From the NCBI RefSeq assembly GCF_018343625.1, contig NZ_JAGYPG010000002.1, positions 1,345,280 to 1,409,279 of the forward strand: 64,000 nucleotides of DNA. Direction: 5' to 3'. Position numbers and translations under genes: made by a program. The stretch is from Lederbergia citri (GTDB lineage: Bacteria > Bacillota > Bacilli > Bacillales > Bacillaceae_C). This document shows, one piece after another, positions 1-6,989 of this stretch; positions within the stretch are counted from its first letter, which is position 1; the number at the start of each line of letters is the position of its first letter. The notes beneath the pieces were generated by a model. That model ran no database searches and was not told where the DNA came from. It saw only the letters and a list, made by a program, of their open reading frames with translations.

Positions 1-1189
1 CCTTTTTACTATTCGGTTTAATATCAAACTCGAGATACTCTAACTCTTTCGTTTGTTCATTAATTTTAGCCATATGACTCATTGAATCAATCCTAAAGTT
101 ATGCAAGGATTTTGAAGTTTGCTCATTGTAATTTAGATTTACATAGAGTCTTAGCTGATCATCGTTTATTCGTTCTAGCTTTGTAATCGTAGCAGGAAAA
201 CCTGCTATTTCGAAAGATTTTTCAACATCTATCACGCCATGAGAAGGAATATCTAGCGAAAGCTTAACCTTATCATCATACGTTACATTAATTTCAGGAA
301 TGGTCATGTTATACGTTTTGCCATCACTTCCTGATAAATCAAAATAAAATTCACGCACAGGGTTAGAAAGTCCCCAATCATACTGGATGGGGTATACTTT
401 GCCTGCCACATCGGCTACATATAACCTTTTATCCTCATGAACACCATCGATCCCAAAATCTATTATTTTTAAATCCTTTGGTTGCTGAGATACTAAAGCA
501 ACTCTTGCCAGCCCATCCATCTTATTAGCAATAGCAGTAATGGTCACTCCGTTAACTGCCGCAGTTCCACCCATATCCTGATAACGATCAAATGATTTTG
601 CTTTATTTAAGGTAAGTGGAATAACTATTTCTGGATTCTCTGCTATTATAAGTTTCATTTGACCTTTTAGATCCAACTTTCCTTCATGCCAATAGGATCC
701 AGTCCATTTTCCATTACTTCCCCATACCATTTGGGAAGATTTTATTGTATATTCCTCCCCTTTTCCATTCACTAATTTTACACTTTGATATTTTTCTACA
801 TTTGTCCCATTCATCGTAATGTATGTCATTTCATCATCGACTACCATACCCGTTACAACAAGTGATCCTCCGTCCACTTCGGTTGATATGGGCTGATCTA
901 ACACATATCTTTCCTGTGGGGCATCATCTTCAACGACCGTGCCTATTCCCGGTATATACTGCAGAGCTTTTTGAATGGTAGCTAATACTTGCGTGTTGAA
1001 AACAGCTGATGATAGTATAATTACAACTAAAACCGATGCTGCGAGGATTCTTCTATTCGCCCATTTTTTTACTATTCTCTTATTTCCTTTATACTCCGAC
1101 AATGCTTGTTGAATTCCCATTTTACTTCTTCGATGGAGCTCTAGAGGAATCTGGATTTCTTCAATTTCTCTTTTAATTTCATTGCTCAT
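1..1189 (-). CDS. DUF4179-type anti-sigma factor, 3' end beyond window
   Basis: Membrane protein that most likely holds the ECF sigma factor encoded just upstream. I translated 396 codons from the ATG at 1189; the frame stays open to base 1, so the C-terminus lies outside the window. Residues 1-45 are charged and cytoplasmic (the sigma-binding side), about 48-64 form one hydrophobic helix (ILAASVLVVIILSSAVF), and the rest is a large extracytoplasmic beta-rich region. This is the layout of DUF4179 proteins next to ECF sigma genes. The start overlaps the end of the sigma gene by 11 bases and is preceded by GAGGCGGGTGA, which points to translational coupling. The anti-sigma role is inferred from architecture and position. 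Confidence 0.75.
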   Translation of the reverse strand, partial: MSNEIKREIEEIQIPLELHRRSKMGIQQALSEYKGNKRIVKKWANRRILAASVLVVIILSSAVFNTQVLATIQKALQYIPGIGTVVEDDAPQERYVLDQPISTEVDGGSLVVTGMVVDDEMTYITMNGTNVEKYQSVKLVNGKGEEYTIKSSQMVWGSNGKWTGSYWHEGKLDLKGQMKLIIAENPEIVIPLTLNKAKSFDRYQDMGGTAAVNGVTITAIANKMDGLARVALVSQQPKDLKIIDFGIDGVHEDKRLYVADVAGKVYPIQYDWGLSNPVREFYFDLSGSDGKTYNMTIPEINVTYDDKVKLSLDIPSHGVIDVEKSFEIAGFPATITKLERINDDQLRLYVNLNYNEQTSKSLHNFRIDSMSHMAKINEQTKELEYLEFDIKPNSKK

Positions 1190-1745
1190 TCATATCACCC
1201 GCCTCTAATAGGATCCGAAGCTTTTTCAAAGCCCTATAAAGAATTGTTTTTCCCGTACCGAGTGGAATACCTAAGATTTTCGCAATCTCCTTTATGGTGT
1301 AATCATGGTAATACCTTAAAATAATGACACCTTTTTCATCCTCATCTAACGAATAAATCAAGTCTTTTAATGATAACGAGAGTGAAATATCTTGATTTTC
1401 ACCTTTTGTTAGGAACTCATCAAACTCGGGATTTAATTGAATTACTTTCTTTCGTTTTCTCAATACATCGATCGAACAACTGATGGCAATTTTTATAAGC
1501 CAAGTTTTGAAATATCTAGGTTCTTTTAATTGATGAATAGATTTAAAGGATCGATATGCGGTTTCCTGAACGACATCTAAAGCATCTTCTTGATTTTTTA
1601 AGTACACATAGGCTGTCCGATAGATGTCTTCTTCAAATTTCTGAAACAAGCATAAATATGCTTGATCATCGCCAAGCTGGGCTTTTTTTACCAAATTAAT
1701 AATTTTACTCACCTCTTGAACTTGCTCCATACTAATTAGACGCAC
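1179..1745 (-). CDS. ECF (sigma-70 family) RNA polymerase sigma factor
   Basis: Alternative sigma factor of the extracytoplasmic-function class, expected to direct RNA polymerase to a small stress or envelope regulon. Region 2 is seen at about residues 25-90 (EEDIYRTAYVYLKNQEDALD, DVVQETAYRSF, FKTWLIKIAIS) and region 4 at about 130-180 (EDEKGVIILRYYHDYTIKEI, then an LGIPLGTGKTILYRALKKLR helix-turn-helix). Length (188 aa) is normal for the class. The GTG at 1745 (MRLIS) has no obvious ribosome binding site; the ATG five codons later is an alternative. It overlaps the downstream anti-sigma gene, a standard ECF pair. The close type (SigV-, SigW- or SigM-like) cannot be fixed by eye. Confidence 0.9.
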   Translation of the reverse strand: MRLISMEQVQEVSKIINLVKKAQLGDDQAYLCLFQKFEEDIYRTAYVYLKNQEDALDVVQETAYRSFKSIHQLKEPRYFKTWLIKIAISCSIDVLRKRKKVIQLNPEFDEFLTKGENQDISLSLSLKDLIYSLDEDEKGVIILRYYHDYTIKEIAKILGIPLGTGKTILYRALKKLRILLEAGDMNEQ

Positions 1746-1804
1746 AGCTTAGTCATTTGGCTTTAAACAATTAAATTTTGTATCGGACGGCGTATTCAAA
1801 AAAT

Positions 1805-1832
1805 AAAGCCATAGGGAAATTCCCTTGGCTTA
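1805..1832 (-). terminator. Rho-independent terminator after the HAD gene
   Basis: AAGCC/AGGGAA pairs with TTCCCT/GGCTT (one bulged base), and the minus-strand transcript then runs into TTTATTTTTT. It lies between the HAD hydrolase and the sigma factor gene, so those two are separate transcripts. Confidence 0.75.
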
Positions 1833-1887
1833 TGTTCCATTTCATCATCTGTATTTCCCTCATTTTTTCGCGACTCACTTGCAATAG

Positions 1888-2544
1888 CTATTTATATATC
1901 TTGTTTTTTACAAAATCAGTAAATTCAGTAACACTATTAAACAAGGCATTAGCCTCTATAGAAAATTGCTCTGTTTGATAATCTGGCAGCCATTGAACAC
2001 CAACAGTAAATACATTTGCCTGAACTCCAGCTTGTATATCAGCATCACTATCTCCAATAAACATAGCTTCACTACAATCCACATCTAAAATGGATAAAGC
2101 CTTCATGACGCCTTCTGGATGAGGCTTTGGCTTAATTACATCATCCCCGGTAATAACGACATCGAATATATTTTCCATTTGAAGAGCTTTTAAGGAAATA
2201 TCTAAACTTCTTCTTGCTTTTCCAGTCACAATCCCTAACTTCATTCCCTTGCCTCTTAAATACTCTAGTAATCCATTAATCTCTTTATTTGGATTTACTA
2301 ATTCGGTATGATGTTCGGTGTATGCTTCATAGTACAATTCAATAGCCTGTTCTTTATTACTGTTTAACAGATTTTCTTGTATGATACCTGTTTCAGAAGG
2401 TCCAAACATCGTTTTGATTTCATTAGAAGTAAGTTCTTTTTTATCAAACTCTTTAAAAACCTTTTGAAAAGCAACGTAACAAATCGGTAAAGTATTCGCT
2501 AAAGTTCCATCAAAATCGAAAATAAATGCTTTAATAATAAACAC
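1888..2544 (-). CDS. HAD-family phosphatase (PpaX/phosphoglycolate phosphatase-like)
   Basis: Haloacid-dehalogenase-type phosphatase. Motif I FDFDGTL (nucleophile near residue 10), motif II IVTGKARRS, motif III lysine in KPKPHP and motif IV FIGDSDADI are all present, with an alpha-helical cap between motifs I and II, as in subfamily IA. Likely substrates are small phosphate esters or pyrophosphate; the sequence does not decide. The start is unusual: the GTG at 2544 directly overlaps the ribosome binding site AAAGGAG, whereas the tandem ATT codons at 2538 and 2535 are correctly spaced and give the usual N-terminus of such proteins (IKAFIFDFDGTL). Initiation at ATT is therefore possible. Confidence 0.85.
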   Translation of the reverse strand: MFIIKAFIFDFDGTLANTLPICYVAFQKVFKEFDKKELTSNEIKTMFGPSETGIIQENLLNSNKEQAIELYYEAYTEHHTELVNPNKEINGLLEYLRGKGMKLGIVTGKARRSLDISLKALQMENIFDVVITGDDVIKPKPHPEGVMKALSILDVDCSEAMFIGDSDADIQAGVQANVFTVGVQWLPDYQTEQFSIEANALFNSVTEFTDFVKNKIYK

Positions 2545-2700
2545 TCCTTTTATTAGTTGATGTTCGTTAAATTTAACATGATTACATTAGGAGTTTCATA
2601 AAAACATGGAAAATCATAATTCTCCAATTCTCATATATATTATACCAAAGTATTTTTCAGTATTTTACAACGACATACGTCCAACGTCCCTTACAATTAT

Positions 2701-2722
2701 TAAATCAATTTTTTTTGATTTA
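2701..2722 (+). promoter_or_regulatory. Upstream inverted repeat, putative ArsR-family operator
   Basis: TAAATCAA and TTGATTTA form a perfect 8-bp inverted repeat around six T. It lies immediately upstream of the -35 box of the metal-regulator gene. A closely similar repeat recurs at 3137-3160. ArsR/SmtB-family operators commonly contain TCAA(N)nTTGA half sites, so this is a candidate site for the adjacent regulator. Confidence 0.6.
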
Positions 2723-2726
2723 GTGA

Positions 2727-2755
2727 TTGACATTAGAAAATTATGGGTATATTAT
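2727..2755 (+). promoter_or_regulatory. SigA-type promoter of the ArsR-family metal regulator
   Basis: TTGACA (2727-2732), a 17-bp spacer, then TATTAT (2750-2755). It has a consensus -35, optimal spacing and a good -10. It is flanked by inverted repeats on both sides, which suits metal-relieved repression. Confidence 0.85.
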
Positions 2756-2761
2756 AAATAT

Positions 2762-2777
2762 ATCAAATTTATTTGAT
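2762..2777 (+). promoter_or_regulatory. Leader inverted repeat, putative ArsR-family operator
   Basis: ATCAAAT-TT-ATTTGAT, a perfect 7-bp palindrome just downstream of the -10 box and before the ribosome binding site. A protein bound here would block the promoter. A near copy (ATCAAA-ATAA-TTTGAT) lies at 3163-3178. Confidence 0.7.
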
Positions 2778-2795
2778 TAAAGAGGTGAAATCAAA

Positions 2796-3122
2796 TTGGA
2801 GATACAAGTTCCTATACACGACGTCTCTAAAGACAAAATATTTGAAACGTATGAACTAAAGTTTAAAGCAATCGCCGATAAAAAAAGACTTCAAATCATG
2901 AACTTCTTAACTGAAAGAGGTGAAATGTGTGTTTGTGATCTTGCTCCTTTAATGGATATGACTCAATCCAAATTATCGTATCATCTAAAAATATTGTTAG
3001 ATGCAAATATTATTACTAAAAGAACGGAAGGTACTTGGAGTCATTACAAGTTAAATGAGTCAGAGATTAATCATTTATTATCCGAGCAGCTATGTTGTCT
3101 CTTCCGTCCGAACTGCTGCTAA
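2796..3122 (+). CDS. ArsR-family metal/metalloid-responsive repressor with extra C-terminal cysteines
   Basis: Winged-helix repressor that should release DNA on binding a thiophilic ion such as As(III), Sb(III) or Cd(II). The start is TTG 2796, eight bases after GAGGTG. A MCVCDL motif (Cys45, Cys47) sits in the helix that binds arsenite in ArsR proteins; the recognition helix follows (MTQSKLSYHLKILLDANIIT). The C-terminus carries two more cysteine pairs (Cys100-101, Cys107-108), which the arsR gene at 6429 lacks. It is preceded by a consensus promoter between two inverted repeats. Downstream lie tiny Cys-rich genes behind a second operator pair, so they are probably one regulon. The inducing ion is not decided by sequence. 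Confidence 0.88.
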   Translation: MEIQVPIHDVSKDKIFETYELKFKAIADKKRLQIMNFLTERGEMCVCDLAPLMDMTQSKLSYHLKILLDANIITKRTEGTWSHYKLNESEINHLLSEQLCCLFRPNCC

Positions 3123-3136
3123 AGTTTTTTTAACTT

Positions 3137-3160
3137 ATTAATCAATTTTTTTTGATTAAT
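3137..3160 (+). promoter_or_regulatory. Second upstream-type inverted repeat
   Basis: ATTAATCAA and TTGATTAAT, a perfect 9-bp inverted repeat around six T. It has the same core and spacer as the repeat at 2701-2722 and now lies in front of the 59-aa Cys-tailed gene. I see no good SigA promoter beside it, so it could also act in readthrough control. Confidence 0.55.
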
Positions 3161-3162
3161 AT

Positions 3163-3178
3163 ATCAAAATAATTTGAT
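3163..3178 (+). promoter_or_regulatory. Second leader-type inverted repeat
   Basis: ATCAAA-ATAA-TTTGAT, matching the core of the repeat at 2762-2777. With 3137-3160 it reproduces the two-repeat layout seen before the regulator gene. Confidence 0.55.
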
Positions 3179-3192
3179 GAAGGCGAGGTATT

Positions 3193-3372
3193 ATGATGTA
3201 CGAATATGAATTCATGGCTGAAATGAGAAAAAAGGAAATTGAAAAATGGGCAAGGGAGGCTTGGAAATACCAAGATATCCATAAAAGAAGTTATTTGAAG
3301 TCTTTATTCACAAGATTTAGCAAAGAAAAAGCTATTCCAACCAAGGAGTGCAACTGTGCCTGCGTATGCTGA
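3193..3372 (+). CDS. 59-aa protein with CxCxCxC tail, unknown function
   Basis: Small basic, helical protein (many K, R, E, W and Y) ending in ECNCACVC, that is, four cysteines spaced one residue apart at the very C-terminus. The start ATG 3193 follows GGCGAGGT at good spacing; ATG 3196 is an in-frame alternative. It lies 70 bases after the metal regulator and directly behind the second operator-like pair. Alternating cysteines suggest thiol coordination of a soft metal, either as a chaperone or a buffer. I do not recognise a named family. The metal-binding role is inferred from composition and context. Confidence 0.65.
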   Translation: MMYEYEFMAEMRKKEIEKWAREAWKYQDIHKRSYLKSLFTRFSKEKAIPTKECNCACVC

Positions 3373-3428
3373 ATAAGCTCCCAGAACTTGTTTAGCAAAA
3401 ATCAATTTTTAAAAAAGAACTCGTTTTA

Positions 3429-3488
3429 ATGTTTGTCTTATCTGTTATAACAATGTCGACCGTTTCAGGTTTTATTTTCCTTATATAA
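3429..3488 (+). CDS. Possible 19-aa hydrophobic peptide
   Basis: From ATG 3429 the frame encodes a short, almost wholly hydrophobic peptide (MFVLSVITMSTVSGFIFLI) and stops with TAA. The same frame is open further upstream and adds lysines before the hydrophobic stretch, like a single-pass membrane peptide. There is no convincing ribosome binding site. It is listed because it fills the gap between two tiny Cys-rich genes. Confidence 0.2.
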   Translation: MFVLSVITMSTVSGFIFLI

Positions 3489-3511
3489 ATACTTTTGGAA
3501 GGTGATCTTTC

Positions 3512-3649
3512 ATGTTTAATCTCTTCAAGAAAAATGTTGAAAATTCTAACTGTTGTAACTTGAAAATCGAGGAAGTTATAGAAAAGGATGATTGTTGTAT
3601 TCCAAAACAAGATTACTGTTCTGAGGAAGTTGGCAAGGAGTGCTGTTAA
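3512..3649 (+). CDS. 45-aa protein with vicinal cysteine pairs, unknown function
   Basis: A 45-residue acidic protein with seven cysteines, six of them in three CC pairs (NCCNL, DDCCIP, KECC at the end) plus one in DYCS. GGAAGGTGATC precedes ATG 3512, so it should be well translated. Vicinal dithiols are a classic way of holding As(III), Cd(II) or Hg(II). Its position in the presumed regulon of an ArsR-family repressor supports a metallochaperone or sequestration role. It is too short for standard gene callers. It overlaps the start of the next gene (TTAATG), so the two are probably translationally coupled. Confidence 0.7.
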   Translation: MFNLFKKNVENSNCCNLKIEEVIEKDDCCIPKQDYCSEEVGKECC

Positions 3650-3843
3650 TGCCAGTCAATCATGGGGGAACGTTAAAAAAAGAATATTTTCTGTCCTATA
3701 TTAAATTAGTGATGAACTTTCGAAATTGTAATGTTTCAGAGGCTAAATCACTGACGTTTGAACTATTTTTCAAAAAGGACAAAAATGCTTTCGGTAACGA
3801 GACATATATGAACTTTTTAAATGCTGTTGACGATTTAAAATAA
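3649..3843 (+). CDS. 64-aa hypothetical protein
   Basis: Small soluble protein with no motif I recognise and a single cysteine. I chose ATG 3649 because AAGGAG lies nine bases upstream inside the end of the previous Cys-rich gene, and the start overlaps its TAA. Tight coupling suggests a function with the Cys-rich protein. Predicted mostly helical; no membrane segment. Confidence 0.6.
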   Translation: MPVNHGGTLKKEYFLSYIKLVMNFRNCNVSEAKSLTFELFFKKDKNAFGNETYMNFLNAVDDLK

Positions 3844-3910
3844 AGGGGCAGTGTTTTATAAAAAAGATTGCCTCTTAAATATTATCCATAAAAATGAGGG
3901 GGGAATTTTT

Positions 3911-4579
3911 ATGAATTTTACTGAGATAACCTTATTATCAAACAAAATAAATGATATGAGGGATTTCTATAAATATATCCTTATGCTTCATATTATAAAA
4001 GAAGATTCAAATACATTTACAGTACAAATAGGTTCAACAGCTGTTACTTTCCAGGAATCGAAGTCATATTCAAATCCATATTATCATTTCGCTATAAATA
4101 TACCTGAGAACAAAATGGAAGAGGCCAAGTCCTGGATTAAATCAAAAGTTACTTTAAATACGGAGCAAGATTCTGATGAAGTGTTTTTCGAAAGTTGGAA
4201 CTCCCATGCTATCTATTTTGAAGATCCTTCTGGAAATATAATAGAATTTATTGCTCGTCATAATCTGAAAAATGGAGTAGAGCATCATTTCTCTTCCGAA
4301 GATTTACTTAATATTAGTGAAATTGGAATCGTCGTTGATGAAGTGATTCCTTTTGTAAGGAAATTAAATGAAATGGGCATCCCTAATTGGAAAGAAGATA
4401 GCGAAGGGTTGACCCCAGTAGGAGATGAAATAGGTCTTTTTATTACGGTAAAGAGTGGTCGGCGTTGGCTTTTCTCACATAAAGCAGCAAAGTTCTACCC
4501 TATTGAAGTATCCATTGAGGGTGTTGGAAAATTGTCGTTCCATCACAACGATGATAAAGTATTAATAAAAAATGTCTAA
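3911..4579 (+). CDS. VOC-superfamily (glyoxalase/CppA-like) protein
   Basis: 222-aa vicinal-oxygen-chelate protein with two modules. The N-terminal one is typical (LSNKINDMRDFY; YYHFAINIP; HAIYFEDPSGNIIEFIARHN), and the C-terminal one is degenerate (about 135-222). The family includes glyoxalase I, fosfomycin-resistance enzymes and the ArsI C-As lyase. The Cys pair expected of ArsI is absent, so I do not call it ArsI. ATG 3911 follows a strong GAGGGGGGAA site; the open frame upstream to 3851 lacks one. It is last in the metal-linked gene string and ends against a shared terminator. Confidence 0.75.
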   Translation: MNFTEITLLSNKINDMRDFYKYILMLHIIKEDSNTFTVQIGSTAVTFQESKSYSNPYYHFAINIPENKMEEAKSWIKSKVTLNTEQDSDEVFFESWNSHAIYFEDPSGNIIEFIARHNLKNGVEHHFSSEDLLNISEIGIVVDEVIPFVRKLNEMGIPNWKEDSEGLTPVGDEIGLFITVKSGRRWLFSHKAAKFYPIEVSIEGVGKLSFHHNDDKVLIKNV

Positions 4580-4645
4580 TCTTCCACAAACGACTGCGAT
4601 TCTGGAAAATCAAAGGTAGATTTTTTCAAATAAATAGCTGATGCA

Positions 4646-4674
4646 AAAAAGCCAAGAGATTTTCTTGGCTTTTT
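4646..4674. terminator. Bidirectional terminator between the VOC gene and arsC
   Basis: AAAAAGCCAAGA/TCTTGGCTTTTT, a 12-bp stem with A and T tails on both sides. It serves the two convergent transcripts. Confidence 0.85.
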
Positions 4675-4676
4675 CT

Positions 4677-5099
4677 CTACTTCCCAGTTTCAGAGAATGT
4701 TTTAATACGATCTCCAATTTCATCACGTACACGTTGGAAGAAAGCCCATTTTTCTTCTTCTGTGCCTTCCGCCTTTGCCGGGTCATCAAAACCCCAGTGA
4801 TCACGTTTTACATGAGGTGGAGTCGTAGGGCAATGTTCATCTGCATGACCACATAAAGTAACAACTAGCTCTGAGCTATTTAGTATTTGTGAATCTATTA
4901 CATCGGATGTCTGGTCCGAAATATCAATTCCAATTTCCTTCATCGCTTTTACTGCGTTAGGATTTAACCCATGAGCTTCAAGACCTGCGCTTTTTACATC
5001 CCACTCATCTTTATTCAAAAGTTGTTTTGCCCATCCTTCTGCCATCTGGCTTCGGCAGGAATTACCTGTGCATAGAAAATAGATTAGTTTTTTTGACAT
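4677..5099 (-). CDS. arsC: Arsenate reductase, thioredoxin-coupled
   Basis: Cytoplasmic reduction of arsenate to arsenite. This is the low-molecular-weight phosphatase-fold enzyme: P-loop CTGNSCRSQ begins at Cys10, and the resolving pair lies in LCGHADEHC (about Cys82 and Cys89), giving the three-cysteine relay of the B. subtilis/S. aureus type. Length 140 aa is normal. ATG 5099 follows AAGGAGCACGTAAC. Last gene of arsRBC, 15 bases after arsB; its product is the substrate of the ArsB pump. Confidence 0.96.
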   Translation of the reverse strand: MSKKLIYFLCTGNSCRSQMAEGWAKQLLNKDEWDVKSAGLEAHGLNPNAVKAMKEIGIDISDQTSDVIDSQILNSSELVVTLCGHADEHCPTTPPHVKRDHWGFDDPAKAEGTEEEKWAFFQRVRDEIGDRIKTFSETGK

Positions 5100-5114
5100 G
5101 TTACGTGCTCCTTA

Positions 5115-6413
5115 TTATGAAATAATGATTAGCCATATATAGAGACCAACCAATGTAATGAACAGAGTAGGGAGTGTTAAAATGATCCCTGTTTTAAAAT
5201 AAGTGCCCCAAGATATCTTCACACCTTTTAAAGAAAGAACGTGTAACCATAACAGTGTTGCAAGTGAACCGATTGGTGTAATTTTCGGTCCCAAATCTGA
5301 ACCGATTATATTGGCATAAATCAGGGCTTCTCTTATGTTTCCTGACGTATTCGTGTCTGCAATCGCAAGCGCGTCAATCATTACAGTAGGCATATTATTC
5401 ATAACGGAAGAAAGGATGGCAGCGATAAAGCCCATTCCTATCGTTGCTGCAAATAATCCATGTTCAGCTGTCCAGTTAATAAGATCGGAAAGAACATTAG
5501 TAAGACCAACATTCCTCAATCCATATACCACCACATACATCCCTATTGAAAAGAAAACAATGTTCCACGGCGCATTTTTTATAATTGTTCTTGTATGGAC
5601 CGCCTGACTTTTTCTAGCCATCAACAAGAAGAAGATGGCAACAATACCTGCAATAATGGATACGGGAATACTCCAAAATTCACTTAATATGTAACCAGCA
5701 AGTAGAACCGCAAGAACAACCCAGGATAATCGAAACATTTTCTCGTCCCGTAATACATCAGTTGGTTTCTTTAAATGTTGTAAATTGTATTGTCGGGGGA
5801 TGTTTTTCCTAAAGTAAAGATATAGAACGAGTATACTTGCCAGTAAGGAGAACAGGTTTGGAATAATCATCCTCGAAGCAAACTCATTAAATCCAATGCC
5901 AAACATGTCTGCCGACACGATGTTGACCAAATTACTTACTACTAACGGTAAAGAAGTAGTGTCGGCAATAAAGCCACTGGCAATGATAAAAGGGAAGATC
6001 ATCTTTTCCTTAAAATTAAGGTTTCGAACCATTGCAAGGACAATTGGTGTAAGTATAAGGGCGGCACCGTCATTTGCAAACAAGGCAGCGACAAGGGCGC
6101 CAAGAATACAAATGTAAATAAACATTTTTATTCCGTTTCCTTTTGCGGTTCGTGCCATATGTAAAGCAGCCCATTCAAAAAATCCAATTTCATCGAGAAT
6201 TAACGAAATGATAATAATGGCAATAAAAGAAAAGGTCGCATTCCAAACGATCTGTGTAACTTCCATTACGTCGCTAAGATCGACTACTCCTACGATGAGT
6301 GCTAGGATTGCTCCACCGCACGCTGACCACCCAATCGATAGATTCTTTGGTTGCCAAATGACTAGCGTAAGGGTAATCAAAAATATCAATGATGCAATCA
6401 GTGTTAAAACCAA
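5115..6413 (-). CDS. arsB: Arsenite efflux permease ArsB
   Basis: Integral-membrane As(III)/Sb(III) extrusion protein of the ArsB/NhaD superfamily, 432 aa with about 12 hydrophobic segments. Family-typical stretches are [19 protein letters not shown], the repeat-like [14 protein letters not shown] and [20 protein letters not shown]. The start is TTG 6413, supported by GGAGGAATACTAG. It sits 15 bases after arsR and 15 before arsC, in a single operon. No arsA is present, so export is probably driven by membrane potential alone. Confidence 0.95.
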   Translation of the reverse strand: MVLTLIASLIFLITLTLVIWQPKNLSIGWSACGGAILALIVGVVDLSDVMEVTQIVWNATFSFIAIIIISLILDEIGFFEWAALHMARTAKGNGIKMFIYICILGALVAALFANDGAALILTPIVLAMVRNLNFKEKMIFPFIIASGFIADTTSLPLVVSNLVNIVSADMFGIGFNEFASRMIIPNLFSLLASILVLYLYFRKNIPRQYNLQHLKKPTDVLRDEKMFRLSWVVLAVLLAGYILSEFWSIPVSIIAGIVAIFFLLMARKSQAVHTRTIIKNAPWNIVFFSIGMYVVVYGLRNVGLTNVLSDLINWTAEHGLFAATIGMGFIAAILSSVMNNMPTVMIDALAIADTNTSGNIREALIYANIIGSDLGPKITPIGSLATLLWLHVLSLKGVKISWGTYFKTGIILTLPTLFITLVGLYIWLIIIS

Positions 6414-6428
6414 CTAGTATTCCTCCAA

Positions 6429-6773
6429 TTAATTACATGAAATTCTTAAGCCTTGCTTCTCTAGTTCTTTCAATTTGTACTCCTGATCTGGAAGGTGTTC
6501 TAGGATCTCCTGAACTAGTGAATAATATTCACTCGCTTTATTTAGTGAGTAAAAAATCCATTGTCCCCTTCTCGTTTCACTGACAAGTCCAGCATCTTTC
6601 AATTTACGAAGGTGCTGGCTAACTGCCGGCTGGCTTGTATTGAACAAAGCCACCAATTCGCAAACGCAACAATCATGATTGTCTAGCAGTTTAACGATAG
6701 TCAATCGTGTATTGTCACCTAACAATTTCAAAATGACAGCCGTTTCTTCGATTCCAACTGTTGATGTGGCCAA
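6429..6773 (-). CDS. arsR: Arsenical resistance operon repressor
   Basis: Classical ArsR, 114 aa. The inducer site is DCCVCEL (Cys35, 36 and 38) followed by the recognition helix SQPAVSQHLRKLKDAGLVSE. The start is TTG 6773, eight bases after AGGAGG. First gene of arsRBC; its promoter lies in AT-rich dyad-containing DNA directly upstream. It differs from the other ArsR-family gene at 2796 in cysteine layout and operator sequence, so cross-regulation is not assumed. Confidence 0.93.
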   Translation of the reverse strand: MATSTVGIEETAVILKLLGDNTRLTIVKLLDNHDCCVCELVALFNTSQPAVSQHLRKLKDAGLVSETRRGQWIFYSLNKASEYYSLVQEILEHLPDQEYKLKELEKQGLRISCN

Positions 6774-6803
6774 TTATAATACCTCCTGTTTTATCAATAT
6801 ATA

Positions 6804-6832
6804 AGTATATACTAATATGATTATATGAACAA
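6804..6832 (-). promoter_or_regulatory. Promoter of arsRBC
   Basis: On the minus strand TTGTTC, a 17-bp spacer and TATACT, ending about 30 bases before the arsR start. The spacer and flank (ATATAATCATATTAGTATATACTTATAT) are dyad-rich, like ars operators. Confidence 0.75.
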
Positions 6833-6923
6833 TAAAAAGGGTGCCTGTGTTCCGAGCCCTATGATCGCTCTATAAATGAGTATTTTATAACACAGTTCAC
6901 TTAGATATTTTTACCATAAAAAT

Positions 6924-6954
6924 AAAGGGCTTCTTATATAATGAGAAGCCCTTT
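6924..6954. terminator. Terminator after mqo
   Basis: AAAGGGCTTCT pairs with AGAAGCCCTTT around a short AT loop. On the minus strand it is followed by TTTATTTTT, 36 bases past the mqo stop. The plus strand also has a T run. Confidence 0.85.
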
Positions 6955-6989
6955 TTTACACATTATTTTATTATCTTAATATGCTTTTT

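Noticed and set aside
3911..4579. ArsI-type C-As lyase
   Set aside because: VOC fold and ars neighbourhood fit, but the vicinal cysteine pair needed for trivalent organoarsenicals is absent.
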